Origin: CAZFYZ01 sp964523735
GTDB lineage: Bacteria; Armatimonadota; UBA5829
Direction of reading: 5' to 3'
DNA length: 27,811 nucleotides
Assembly (NCBI GenBank): GCA_964523735.1
Contig: CAZFYZ010000041.1
Location: 1-27,811, forward strand
The translations under genes were made by a program, and so were the position numbers. Below are positions 14,848-23,872 of the stretch, piece by piece (the stretch's first letter is position 1; each line of letters opens with the position of its first letter). Under the pieces are notes generated by a model. The model saw nothing but the letters and a program-made list of their open reading frames with translations, was not told the DNA's origin and made no database searches.

Positions 14848-15054
14848 ATGCCACAAACTGAGATAGAACCCGTCCAGGGCGGCTGCCGCCATATGAGGGC
14901 TCGCTACAAGCTGCAGACCTCGCACAGATCGCCTTTCCCCGAGAGGCGTTTCATGCGCTACGAATGCGAGCAAGGTATCGAGATCGATAGCTTCACCGAG
15001 GAAGAGCTTCAGAAGTGCCTCGATCAGAAGATCGGCTGCTGGAAGGAACAGTAG
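14848..15054 (+). CDS. Small conserved-looking cysteine-bearing protein
   Basis: This 68-residue protein has no signal peptide or membrane segment. GGAGG at 14836-14840 lies seven bases before the ATG, which supports translation. Cys13 with His15, Cys40, Cys57 and Cys64 could make one metal site or disulphides. The C-terminal half, ECEQGIEIDSFTEEELQKC, and the terminal GCW pattern look like a conserved small-protein signature, and the Arg-rich centre (ARYKLQTSHRSPFPERRF) could bind nucleic acid. I cannot name the family. It stands alone between the repeat array and a strong hairpin. Real gene: likely; function: unknown. Confidence 0.65.
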   Translation: MPQTEIEPVQGGCRHMRARYKLQTSHRSPFPERRFMRYECEQGIEIDSFTEEELQKCLDQKIGCWKEQ

Positions 15055-15084
15055 CCGCTCGCCAGCCTGAGTTGAGTCAGATGG

Positions 15085-15120
15085 CTGCTGGCCCAGCCGT
15101 ATCTCCTGCTGGGCCAGCAG
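15085..15120. terminator. Bidirectional hairpin terminator between convergent genes
   Basis: CTGCTGGCCCAGC (15085-15097) and GCTGGGCCAGCAG (15108-15120) form a perfect 13-bp stem with a ten-base loop. It sits between the end of the small plus-strand gene and the end of the large minus-strand gene, so it probably serves both. No long U-run follows on either side. Confidence 0.65.
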
Positions 15121-15160
15121 TTCGGGGCTCCGCTATCTTTTCGTGCGGCGCATTCAAGCC

Positions 15161-18100
15161 CTAGTAAGTGACGAAGTCTGACCCCGGAACCGCGCGGATC
15201 ACGTTGGCGATCTGGGAGTTGGATACTTCCTTGCAGGCAACGCCGAGGATGCTGACGCGCGCTCCAACCGAAGGCGGCGCCTGTGTTGTGAGCCTTACCT
15301 CGATTCCCTCCACGCCGCGCGGCGACCACAGCCCCGAGCCATCGGAGATCACGCAGAACTCGCTTCCGACTCGGGTGACGACTCCGACCAGCCGCACCAG
15401 CAGACCGGACGAGTCGATGCCCAATCTCGCCAGGATCACGCTGGGGAATGTGACGGGCCTGACTGAGCCGCTGAACCCGGCCGGCGTTACCACTACGCTA
15501 TCCAGCACGGTCTCGCCGTAGCGCAAGGCCACCGTTCCCTGTATCTCAACAACGGCTCCTTGCTGGATGCCACTAGCGGCAGGCGTGCACCTGATCCCCG
15601 ATGTCCTGTTTGGCTCCTCAACAAAGAAGCAGTCCTCGAAGACGGCGGTGACGATCTTGCCGGGCAGGCTTACCTGCGTCCCCGGTAGACGCGACTTCGC
15701 CCCTCCAACGACGGTCGAGGATGGGTCAGCCAGAACCGTGATACCCGCGGACACGCCGATCTCGCTGGTCAGCGAGGAGTAGTTGGTAGCCTTCACCAAC
15801 ACGTAATAGGTTCGCCCGGGGGCCAGCGGCAGGTCGGACCTGCCCATCGAAGTATCACCACCGACATTTGTCCAGCTCACAACATCGTCCTTATCGGCGC
15901 CTGTTCCGATCGCGTACTGATAGGACTCAATCCCGGACTCGGGGTCCGACGATGACCACCATGCGGTGATGGGCTCTTGGGGCGTGATGAAGGTCTTGGT
16001 CGTATGCACCTCGGGACGTGTGGGAGGTGAGGTGTCGAGCACAGCCTGATCACGGAAGCAGAACACCCGCCCGCTGTCGGAGCCAATCACCAGCGCACCG
16101 TCGCCGCCGATTGCCGGTGATGCGAGCATTGCGCCGCCGGCCGAGTAGCTCCACATGAGCACTCCGTCACGGTTGTAGGCGTAGATCTTGCCATTGGCGC
16201 AGCCCACGCAGATAGTTCCTGAGCTGTCAATCGCCGGCGATGACCGCACCCCCTGAGGCAGCGGCACCTGCCACAGCACGTTCCCTTGCGGTGAAATCGC
16301 GTAGAGCCCGCCAGGCCCCCCGGCGCCTCCGGTCCCGACGTAGACTCCGCCGTCGAGTCCGATCGCCGCCGATGAGTCCACAACCGTGCCCAGGTACACG
16401 CGCCACTTGGGCTGGCCGGTGGGGGTGATGGCGTAGAGATGTGCGTCTCCGGAGCCAAAGTAGATCGTGCCGTCGTCAGCGATCGCCGGCGATGCATCTG
16501 CGGCGCTGCCGGTCTGATAGCTCCACTTCAGAGTTCCTGATGCGGTCAAGGCGTAGAGCTTCCCGTCCCCGCATGCGGAGTAGATGCTGCCGTCCTGCGC
16601 AATGGCAGGCGATGACCAGACCTCGCCACCGGTTGAGTAGCTCCACTTCAACGTTCCATCGGGTCTTACCGCGTACAGCCGTTTGTCCTGGCAGCCGAAG
16701 TAGACAGTCCCATCGCTCCCGACATTTGGAGAGGACCAGACCATGCCTGGAGTCGTATACTTCCACCTGAGCGCGCCATTCGTTCCGATGCAGTAGAGGC
16801 CATCGAACGCTCCGACATATATTGCTCCATCGGGACCCAGGGCAGGCGACGAGTCGATCCACGAGCCTGTCTGATAGGTCCACCGAACCGCGCCCACCGT
16901 GCTGATCGAGTAGAGCTTGCCGTCGCTCGAGCCGACATACACCGTGCCATCTCCACCGATCGCCGCGGAGGACTCTACATAGCCGCCTGTCTGGACCTGC
17001 CAGCGCAGGGTTCCCTCGGTCGGTATCCGCCCAATCGCCCGGCCGGTGTTGCCGCTGTCGGCCCTGAACTTCCACCAGACCGATACTCCCCTCCTGTATT
17101 CGATACCATCACTCGACGATTGGCCCCCAACCAGTCCTGCGCCGTTCGTGGCCTTCGCGGTGAAGTAATAGCGGACTCCGGTTTGAAGCTGAAGTCCGCA
17201 GGCTGTGATGCCCTGCTGGCTGGACGTGTAGGTCCACCCTACCAGGTCATTGGCCCCCGGGCTCGTTCCTATGCAATAGGTGTAGCCCGCTATGCCGGAC
17301 TCGGCGTCAGTTGCGTGGATGGATGCATGCAGGCAGTCGGGGATCGATGTGAACTCCCCATCGTCCACAACCACCGCAACCGAGGGTGGGGTAGTGTCGA
17401 TCTTGATCCCGTCCGAGTAGCCGGGCTCGCTCGCAAGCCCCGCCCGGTTCACCGCGCGAACCCCGACGTAGTAGGTGGCCCCATTTGCAAGATCTAGGCC
17501 TCTGAAGGTCAGGCTTGTCTGTGTGGTGACCGCCCATCCGATGGCGCTGCTCTCACTCTCTGAGGTACCGACCCAACACGAGTAGTGGTCCACACCGGAT
17601 TCCGGGTCTGACGATGTCCAACTTGCGTGCAGGCTGTCCATATTCGTCGAAAACTGTCCGTCGTCAGTGACCACAGGCTTCGATGGCGGGGTGTCGTCGA
17701 GGCGGAACGGCCCCTTGATGGTCGTTTCACTGACAAGCCCGGCGCCGTTCAACACGCGCGCTGCGACATAATAGACTTTGGCAGGATCAAGCGGACCACC
17801 AAGTACGAATTCCTCGCCCGATGCGCCGAGGACCCAGTTGGCTGGCGTCTGGCCCGGCGATTCCAGCAGTGCGCACTCGGCCGCAGTCACGCCGGACTCA
17901 GGGTCAGTTCCCGTAACTCGCACCCGCGCCTGCTGTGCCGAAATGTTGATGATGACATCGGTGACAAGCGGCAGCGTCAGGTCAACGGTGATCCCGTCCG
18001 ACACCCCAACCGGTCCCACCATCCCCGCCCCATTCATGGCCCTCGCGAAGAAGTAGTAAGTGAGTCCGTTGACAAGGGTGAGGTCAGTCCGCGTCACCTC

Positions 18101-19396
18101 GGTTGCCGTCCCGGCGCTTGTGAAACCTATTACATCCTGGGCCGTTGGTGAGGTCCCGATCGCGTAATCATAGCCCGCGATACCTGATTCCGGATCGTCG
18201 CTGATCCAGGAGGCGTGAAGACTGTTCGCGCTTGTTGAGTACTGCCCATCATCGGTCACGATCGGCAGAGCCGGTGGAGTGAGGTCGCCCCGGATCGCCA
18301 CCAGTCTCCCATCTTGCGTTGTCACATAGAGGGCGGCGTCGCTTCCAATAGCCGGCGAACTGATTACGGCGCCGCCGGTTGGACTGGACCACAGTACTGA
18401 GCCCGTCGGGCTGATCGCGTAGACCCGCCCGTCGCTCGAGCCAACGTAAGTCACCCCGTTGGCGTCGATGGCTGGCGATGAGTCAACATACTGCCCAGTC
18501 GAGATCTTCCAACGTAGAGACGCGGACTGGCTGAGGCAATAGATGGCCTTGTCCCGGCATCCGAAAACCAAAGTCCCGTTCTCTCCGATTGCCGCTGATG
18601 AGTAGACCGCGCCGCTGGCTGCATACCGCCACCTCTGGGTGCCAGCCGGCCAGATGGCATAGAAGTAGCTGTTCATTGTGCCGAAGTAGACAGTCCCGTC
18701 CGTGCCAATGCAGGGGGAACTCTTGATTGCCCCGAGGGGGTTGGTGGTGAACTTCCACTTCAGCACTCCGGCAGACGTAAGCGCGTACAGCTGGCCGTCG
18801 TCGCAGCCGAAGTAGATCGTGCCATCCGAGGCCACCGCGGGCGACGAGACAATCGCTCCTCCTGCGGTGTAGGAGAACTTTACCGTGCCGTCCGGCCTGC
18901 AAGCCACCAGCTTGGATGCCGCGCATCCGACGTAGATCGTGCCGTCCGGACCTATCGCCGGGGATGATTCGCTTAGCCCGCCGAGGCTGCGCCGCCACCT
19001 CAGGGAGCCGTCCGGGTAGAATGCATAGAGATACCCGTCCGTCGAGGCAACGTGGATGGTCCCATCACTACCCACGGCGGGAGACGACGGCCCGACACTG
19101 TTGCAGCTGACCGACCAGGCGATGGACCCGTCGAGTTCAACTGCAGTGAGGAAGCCTCCTCCGACTGCATATACCCGCCCGCCCGCCACCGCCGGAGACG
19201 AACTCGAGGTGCCTCCCAACGCAGTGGACCAGGCGATACCGCCTGCTGTGGGCCCGGCAAACCCTGATCTGCCGGAGTGCATCATATCGTGGCGGAACGA
19301 TGGCCAGGGCACAGCGGCGCTATCACCCGTGCACGGAGCCAACAAGGCGAGCAAGAGAGCGGTAGACAACATCAACAGAGCGGGGTTACGTCCCAT
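15161..19396 (-). CDS. Giant secreted protein with two PQQ-like beta-propellers and fibronectin-like repeats
   Basis: The 1411-residue product has a signal peptide (1-27). Eight PQQ-like repeats of about 40 residues follow (27-370), each with a SSPAI-type turn and a DGTIYxG strand. Then come four fibronectin-like domains (about 371-766, each with DPESGI and a TYYxxARAxNGAG strand), a second set of eight PQQ-like repeats (770-1118), a fifth fibronectin-like domain (1121-1222) and a C-terminal pair of OB-like domains (1228-1411). The propellers lack any attached dehydrogenase domain, so they are probably structural or ligand-binding rather than quinoprotein enzymes. GGGAGGT lies five bases before the ATG. 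The C-terminal module is shared with the C25 peptidase genes and may be a common surface-attachment module (inference). No partner gene is on the same strand. Confidence 0.85.
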   Translation of the reverse strand: MGRNPALLMLSTALLLALLAPCTGDSAAVPWPSFRHDMMHSGRSGFAGPTAGGIAWSTALGGTSSSSPAVAGGRVYAVGGGFLTAVELDGSIAWSVSCNSVGPSSPAVGSDGTIHVASTDGYLYAFYPDGSLRWRRSLGGLSESSPAIGPDGTIYVGCAASKLVACRPDGTVKFSYTAGGAIVSSPAVASDGTIYFGCDDGQLYALTSAGVLKWKFTTNPLGAIKSSPCIGTDGTVYFGTMNSYFYAIWPAGTQRWRYAASGAVYSSAAIGENGTLVFGCRDKAIYCLSQSASLRWKISTGQYVDSSPAIDANGVTYVGSSDGRVYAISPTGSVLWSSPTGGAVISSPAIGSDAALYVTTQDGRLVAIRGDLTPPALPIVTDDGQYSTSANSLHASWISDDPESGIAGYDYAIGTSPTAQDVIGFTSAGTATEVTRTDLTLVNGLTYYFFARAMNGAGMVGPVGVSDGITVDLTLPLVTDVIINISAQQARVRVTGTDPESGVTAAECALLESPGQTPANWVLGASGEEFVLGGPLDPAKVYYVAARVLNGAGLVSETTIKGPFRLDDTPPSKPVVTDDGQFSTNMDSLHASWTSSDPESGVDHYSCWVGTSESESSAIGWAVTTQTSLTFRGLDLANGATYYVGVRAVNRAGLASEPGYSDGIKIDTTPPSVAVVVDDGEFTSIPDCLHASIHATDAESGIAGYTYCIGTSPGANDLVGWTYTSSQQGITACGLQLQTGVRYYFTAKATNGAGLVGGQSSSDGIEYRRGVSVWWKFRADSGNTGRAIGRIPTEGTLRWQVQTGGYVESSAAIGGDGTVYVGSSDGKLYSISTVGAVRWTYQTGSWIDSSPALGPDGAIYVGAFDGLYCIGTNGALRWKYTTPGMVWSSPNVGSDGTVYFGCQDKRLYAVRPDGTLKWSYSTGGEVWSSPAIAQDGSIYSACGDGKLYALTASGTLKWSYQTGSAADASPAIADDGTIYFGSGDAHLYAITPTGQPKWRVYLGTVVDSSAAIGLDGGVYVGTGGAGGPGGLYAISPQGNVLWQVPLPQGVRSSPAIDSSGTICVGCANGKIYAYNRDGVLMWSYSAGGAMLASPAIGGDGALVIGSDSGRVFCFRDQAVLDTSPPTRPEVHTTKTFITPQEPITAWWSSSDPESGIESYQYAIGTGADKDDVVSWTNVGGDTSMGRSDLPLAPGRTYYVLVKATNYSSLTSEIGVSAGITVLADPSSTVVGGAKSRLPGTQVSLPGKIVTAVFEDCFFVEEPNRTSGIRCTPAASGIQQGAVVEIQGTVALRYGETVLDSVVVTPAGFSGSVRPVTFPSVILARLGIDSSGLLVRLVGVVTRVGSEFCVISDGSGLWSPRGVEGIEVRLTTQAPPSVGARVSILGVACKEVSNSQIANVIRAVPGSDFVTY

Positions 19397-19579
19397 CCCA
19401 CACCTCCCGTAGCAGGAGTCCTATCAGATTGCAACGTTACCCTGTGCCTAGTTGCTTCAAACATGTCACAAGCTCAGCAAACAATTGGCAGAGCTGGCTT
19501 GCGCCTGGAACCCCGTTTGCACAGCCTCGGACGGTATTAACTATCATCATGTGGTAAGCTTGGACGGAACAATCTGTTG

Positions 19580-19608
19580 TTGACAAGCGACTTAATAGGG
19601 GGTATGCT
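19580..19608 (+). promoter_or_regulatory. Strong sigma70-type promoter of the C25 peptidase genes
   Basis: TTGACA (19580-19585), 17-base spacer, TATGCT (19603-19608). The -35 is a perfect consensus. Transcription would begin near 19615, about 320 bases before the peptidase start codon. No equally good promoter is visible for the divergent propeller gene between 19397 and 19560. Confidence 0.65.
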
Positions 19609-19935
19609 GCATTTAGGGAGCAGACGCCTCATGTGTAACGCCTGCTGTGCGCACTCGTCAGATAGTAGCGTCGCGCGGCCGGCACACTCCCGAAAGGCTT
19701 GCTTGGCCGTCCTCCATTTGGCTTCGCTTGGACGGCGGAGACGACCGTGAAGATGAGAAAGAAGAACCTGGCCCGCGCTTCTTTGCGTCTATGGCCGGGT
19801 CAAGCTTTGAAAGCGTTTTCACTGTCATCACTGTGTAGCGCTTAGGCGCGACTATTGGGTTTGCACATAGTTCCTGAGCGGAAATGGACGCGGGAACCAC
19901 TGCAGAGGGGGTTTCTTGCCGAAAGGAGATAACAG
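19609..19935 (+). other. Long structured 5' leader of the first C25 peptidase gene
   Basis: No credible gene lies here. GCCGTCC (19707-19713) pairs with GGACGGC (19730-19736). AAAGAAG (near 19758-19764) can pair with CTTCTTT (near 19778-19784), and ACCTGGCC (near 19766-19773) with GGCCGGGT (19793-19800). The last two pairings interlock, so the RNA would have alternative or pseudoknotted forms. I do not recognise a known riboswitch consensus. AAGGAGAT precedes the TTG start by about six bases. Confidence 0.35.
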
Positions 19936-22900
19936 TTGACTAGATTCTTAGCATTCTGCACGATCCTTGCTTGCGTACTCTTGGCGCTGCCTGTTGGTGC
20001 GGACGAGGTGGTTGTAGACTTTCCTCAGATCACTTCCGAGGTAGTCGAAGCGGATGGAGCAATCACCTTCGATGCCCCAGGTTACTCAACTGCCGCCTCC
20101 CCCGGAGACCCCAGCCTGCCGTTCAAGACCGTGTGGGTTCTTCTCCCGCCGAACGCAGACCTGAAGAGTGTCCAGGTTTCGCTTAGGGACGAAGTTGGAT
20201 CCGAACTGCCTGACACTTACAACGTTGCGCCATGTCCACCGCTCGGCGCTGACGAGGCCGACGGCACAAAGATTTCGTGGGGGCCCGGCAAGGAGATAGT
20301 CGATGGCCGCAATATCCTCGTCTATGGGACTGATGCTTTCTACCCCAGCGCAAACGTGACGCTTGGCCTCGACAGCCGCCTTGCCGAGTTCCTGATGGTC
20401 CCGGTCCAGTGCTGGCCCTATCGTTACAATCCGGTGACCGGCAAGATCGTCCAGCTCACGGGCGGTCAGATCGTTGTCTCCTACTCAATCAACACTTCTA
20501 TTCCCAAACCCAAGACCGCCGCCGGGCCGGCCTCATCCGAGAGAGTGTCTGAGATAGTCGCCAACTACCAGGACGCCGTTGATTGGTATGGCGCTCCCGA
20601 TGCGTCGAGGGCTCCGCTGCAGGCAGGACCCCCTAAGCTGACCGTCATCACCACTCAGGCGATCAAGAACGCCAGCACCAAGCTCACGCCGTTCGTTACT
20701 CACAAGACCAACACGATGGGCATCCCGACCACCGTCTACACGGAAGGTTCCTGGAGTGGCGCAGGCTCAACCGGGATCACCGCGGCCGTCAAGATCAGGA
20801 ACTTCCTCAAGACGGTCTACAGCTCCACAAACGACAACTATGTGCTCATCATCGGCGACCCCAGGGAGACAAGTGCGGTCCCGATGCTCCCGGCCGCCGT
20901 TCATAAGGTCGAGGATAAACTTGTCCCTGCCTTTCTCGCCGATAACTTCTATGCCGATACCACCGGCAACTGGGATCTCAACGGTGATGGATCATACGGT
21001 GCCGCCAACGACTTTGGACCCGGAGGGGTCGATCTTGCGAACCCGGAGTTCTCAGTAGGGAGAATCCCCTACTATGGCTCGATAGCTGATCTCGACAAGA
21101 TTCTGCAGAAGACTATCAACTTTGAGTCCGCCACCACTGTCGGGGCTTGGGCGCAGCGAGCGCTGATCCCGATGGTCCCGGCTAATGAGTCAGTCACCTT
21201 TGGCTGGCAGGTAGGAGAAGGCATCAGAACAGACACCTGCAACTCGAGCTATCGGGCGTACTTCAGGCTCTACTCCGACTATGCTTTCCCAGACTCTCTG
21301 TCGGCCTACCCCGGGACGCGAGGGGTCATAGTGCCCAGACCGGAGAAGGTGCCGGTTAACGAGACCAACGTGCTCGCGGAGTGGCAGAAGGGCTACGGTT
21401 TCGTCTTTTGGTTCACCCACGGGGGGCCACAGGGTGCCTCCGGCATCTTCTACAGCGACCTTGCTCCTTACCTCAACGATAGTACACCTGCTTTCACATT
21501 CCAGGCATCCTGCTTAAACGGCGATCCTACAGATACGAACAACCTTGCGTATGCTCTTCTGAAGAACGGCGCAATCGGGACCAACGCCGCCCCCGTTGTC
21601 TCACTCTACCGCGTCAGCGGGACCGACGGAACCAACGACCCCTGCAATCAGGGCTTGGTTCATCACTATGCCGAGTTCCTGGCGAGAGACAAGAATCGCT
21701 GCGGAGATGCGCTCTACCTTACCAAGAGCTATCTCTACAACTACTGCGGCCCCGACCTCTATCACAACCTTATGATGTTCAACCTCTACGGTGATCCTAC
21801 CGTTGCCCCGCGTTGGCCGACGTCCTACACGATTGAAACCCCCGCCGGACTGCCGATGGCTGTGCGTTCTCAGGCCTACAGGGTCGATCTCAAGGCAGCG
21901 GGCAGCACCGCGCCCTACTACTGGAGCCGAACCGCCGGCAGCCTGCCTAGCGGCATTACCCTCAGTAACGGCTACCTCAGCGGGACCCCACTCGTTGCAG
22001 GAACCTATACATTCACACTTCAGTGTCGCTCGAGCTCCAGTCCCTACGAGTATCTTACGCGCGAGTTCTCGCTGGTTGTGAAGGATACCCTTACAGCTAC
22101 GCCCACAACTCTGCCCCGCGGCAATGTCGACGCGCTTTACAATGTCCAGCTTGTTGGATCTGGTGGGACTGCTCCCTACAGCTTCAGCACCACAAGCGCG
22201 CTGCCCGACGGTGTCACCCTATCGCCAAGTGGTCTGCTTCGTGGTACACCGACGGCTTCGGGGACATTCTCCATAAGCGTGCTCATCATCGATGGGGCCA
22301 ATTTCCGGGCGGTCAAGACCTACATCCTGTACATTACCAGGACCCGTATCCTCACTACGGGTCTGCCTATCGCGATTGGTGGGCAGCCCTACTCTGCGGT
22401 GCTATCCGCCGCGGGCGGAACCGCTCCCTATACCTGGTCCATCTCTGTCGGCCAGGTGCCGCCAGGAGTCACACTGACAACCAGTGGTCTAATCTCCGGG
22501 ACTCCCCGCCAGCTTGGCACCTATAATCTGACAGTTCGTGCCGCTGATTCGACCGGGGAGTGGACCAACTGCCCTCTCTCCCTGCCTGTGCTTCTGCCTG
22601 CATACAGTTGGCCGTTGGACACGATACCAGGGCCTGACCTCGAGGATGCGTGGGACATTTCGGGCTCCTGGGCCTTTGGTGTGCCGCTGGGACTCGGCAC
22701 ACTCTCGAAAGATCCGACTTCCGGTCACACTGGCTCCAACGTTTTCGGCTACCGCCTCACTGGTGACTACTCGAACGGTATGAGCCTGGCTCGCCACCTT
22801 ACCACCTGCGCGATAGACTGCAGTGACCTGAGCGCTACTCATCTGAGCTTCTGGCGGTGGCTAGGAGTCGAAGACGCCGACAGTGCCACAATCGATGTGA

Positions 22901-23772
22901 GTGATGGCACTAGCTGGAACAACATCTGGAGCAGCCTGGGCCAGACATACGCGGAGACCGAGTGGAGTCAGCAGGTATACAGCATCTCGGCTTACGCCGA
23001 CACGAAGAGCGGTGTGATGGTTAGATGGGGCATGGGGCCCACCAACGTAACAAACAGCTACTGTGGCTGGAACATCGACGACATAGGCATTTTGGGCATA
23101 CCGCTTCCCACCACGAATCAGGGGGACTTGGGCCTTATCAAGTCGGTCAGTGCCGATAATACTGAGTTCCTGGTGCGCGGCAAGGTTGTTACCGCCGTAA
23201 TGAGCGACGGGTTCTATGTCCAGGAACCCGGCAAGTATCACGGCCTCAAAGTTGCCTGGCCATACGGCGGCATCACCGTCGACCGCTACATTCTGGTTCA
23301 CGGCACGATGCAGACCGACGCGTCGACCGGCGAGCGCTACCTACTTGGCGACTGCATCTACAAGGACGCTGCAACGGCTCCAGCCATCAGGCCTGTTGGT
23401 ATGACGTTGACCAGCCTCGGTGGTTCACTCTATGGCCTCCAGCCGGGCGTGGCTGACGCCTCTTGGGTTTCATCCGCGGGCGGAGAGCCCACCATGGTAT
23501 ATACGGCTGCCAATGGCGTCAACAACATCGGATGCCTGATCCGGACGACTGGCAAAGTGACCGCAGTTTACGTTGACGATGGGTTCTTCTACATCGACGA
23601 CGGCTCCGGTCTGGTGGATGGAACCGGTCAGGGCGTGCGCGTTAAAGGCAATCTTTCCAGCGGCGATGTAGGTCGGATGCTTGTCGTTACAGGCGTCAGC
23701 ACGTGCTTCAATCAAGATGGAGCGCTGATGCGACAGATCATCCCCACGCAGGCCTATTTCGTTGACCCGTAG
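19936..23772 (+). CDS. Secreted gingipain-type (C25) cysteine peptidase, multidomain
   Basis: The 1278-residue product starts at TTG with AAGGAGAT upstream. It has a signal peptide (1-22), a propeptide-like region (23-230), and a C25 peptidase domain (about 233-628). Predicted catalytic His495 (WFTHGG) and Cys526 (QASCLNGD) are 31 residues apart, close to the 33 of RgpB gingipain. Three Ig-like repeats follow (about 632-716, 717-802, 803-890, each with a LPxGxxLxxxGxxxGTP turn), then a jelly-roll-like domain (893-1055, with FWRWLGVE and CGWNIDDIGIL), then two OB-like domains (about 1062-1145 and 1197-1278). It should be exported and act on extracellular protein or on the cell's own surface proteins. 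The C-terminal OB pair is also in the divergent propeller protein. Specificity cannot be inferred; no inhibitor gene is evident. Confidence 0.88.
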   Translation: MTRFLAFCTILACVLLALPVGADEVVVDFPQITSEVVEADGAITFDAPGYSTAASPGDPSLPFKTVWVLLPPNADLKSVQVSLRDEVGSELPDTYNVAPCPPLGADEADGTKISWGPGKEIVDGRNILVYGTDAFYPSANVTLGLDSRLAEFLMVPVQCWPYRYNPVTGKIVQLTGGQIVVSYSINTSIPKPKTAAGPASSERVSEIVANYQDAVDWYGAPDASRAPLQAGPPKLTVITTQAIKNASTKLTPFVTHKTNTMGIPTTVYTEGSWSGAGSTGITAAVKIRNFLKTVYSSTNDNYVLIIGDPRETSAVPMLPAAVHKVEDKLVPAFLADNFYADTTGNWDLNGDGSYGAANDFGPGGVDLANPEFSVGRIPYYGSIADLDKILQKTINFESATTVGAWAQRALIPMVPANESVTFGWQVGEGIRTDTCNSSYRAYFRLYSDYAFPDSLSAYPGTRGVIVPRPEKVPVNETNVLAEWQKGYGFVFWFTHGGPQGASGIFYSDLAPYLNDSTPAFTFQASCLNGDPTDTNNLAYALLKNGAIGTNAAPVVSLYRVSGTDGTNDPCNQGLVHHYAEFLARDKNRCGDALYLTKSYLYNYCGPDLYHNLMMFNLYGDPTVAPRWPTSYTIETPAGLPMAVRSQAYRVDLKAAGSTAPYYWSRTAGSLPSGITLSNGYLSGTPLVAGTYTFTLQCRSSSSPYEYLTREFSLVVKDTLTATPTTLPRGNVDALYNVQLVGSGGTAPYSFSTTSALPDGVTLSPSGLLRGTPTASGTFSISVLIIDGANFRAVKTYILYITRTRILTTGLPIAIGGQPYSAVLSAAGGTAPYTWSISVGQVPPGVTLTTSGLISGTPRQLGTYNLTVRAADSTGEWTNCPLSLPVLLPAYSWPLDTIPGPDLEDAWDISGSWAFGVPLGLGTLSKDPTSGHTGSNVFGYRLTGDYSNGMSLARHLTTCAIDCSDLSATHLSFWRWLGVEDADSATIDVSDGTSWNNIWSSLGQTYAETEWSQQVYSISAYADTKSGVMVRWGMGPTNVTNSYCGWNIDDIGILGIPLPTTNQGDLGLIKSVSADNTEFLVRGKVVTAVMSDGFYVQEPGKYHGLKVAWPYGGITVDRYILVHGTMQTDASTGERYLLGDCIYKDAATAPAIRPVGMTLTSLGGSLYGLQPGVADASWVSSAGGEPTMVYTAANGVNNIGCLIRTTGKVTAVYVDDGFFYIDDGSGLVDGTGQGVRVKGNLSSGDVGRMLVVTGVSTCFNQDGALMRQIIPTQAYFVDP

Positions 23773-23783
23773 GATGACCTGCT

Positions 23784-23843
23784 GGCCTCTGGCTTACGAG
23801 CCAGAAGCCAATGGCGACAATGGGATCGCCTGCGCGACAGGCG
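23784..23843 (+). promoter_or_regulatory. Two hairpins between the tandem peptidase genes
   Basis: TCTGGCT-TACG-AGCCAGA (extended by GGC/GCC past one mismatch, 23784-23809) and CGCCTG-CGCGA-CAGGCG (23827-23843). Neither is followed by a U-run. They could stabilise the upstream message or reduce read-through into the second gene. Confidence 0.5.
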
Positions 23844-23872
23844 CCCGCTCAGAAACCGAATGGAGGGGTAAC

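Noticed and set aside
14649..14861. 70-residue plus-strand frame with HSEHREES-type peptide
   Set aside because: It is translation of the ATTCCGAG repeat array; such peptides are a known artefact of dispersed repeats.
19647..19900. Short frames on both strands in the peptidase leader
   Set aside because: No ribosome-binding site, low-complexity shadow-like products; the stretch is better read as an untranslated leader.
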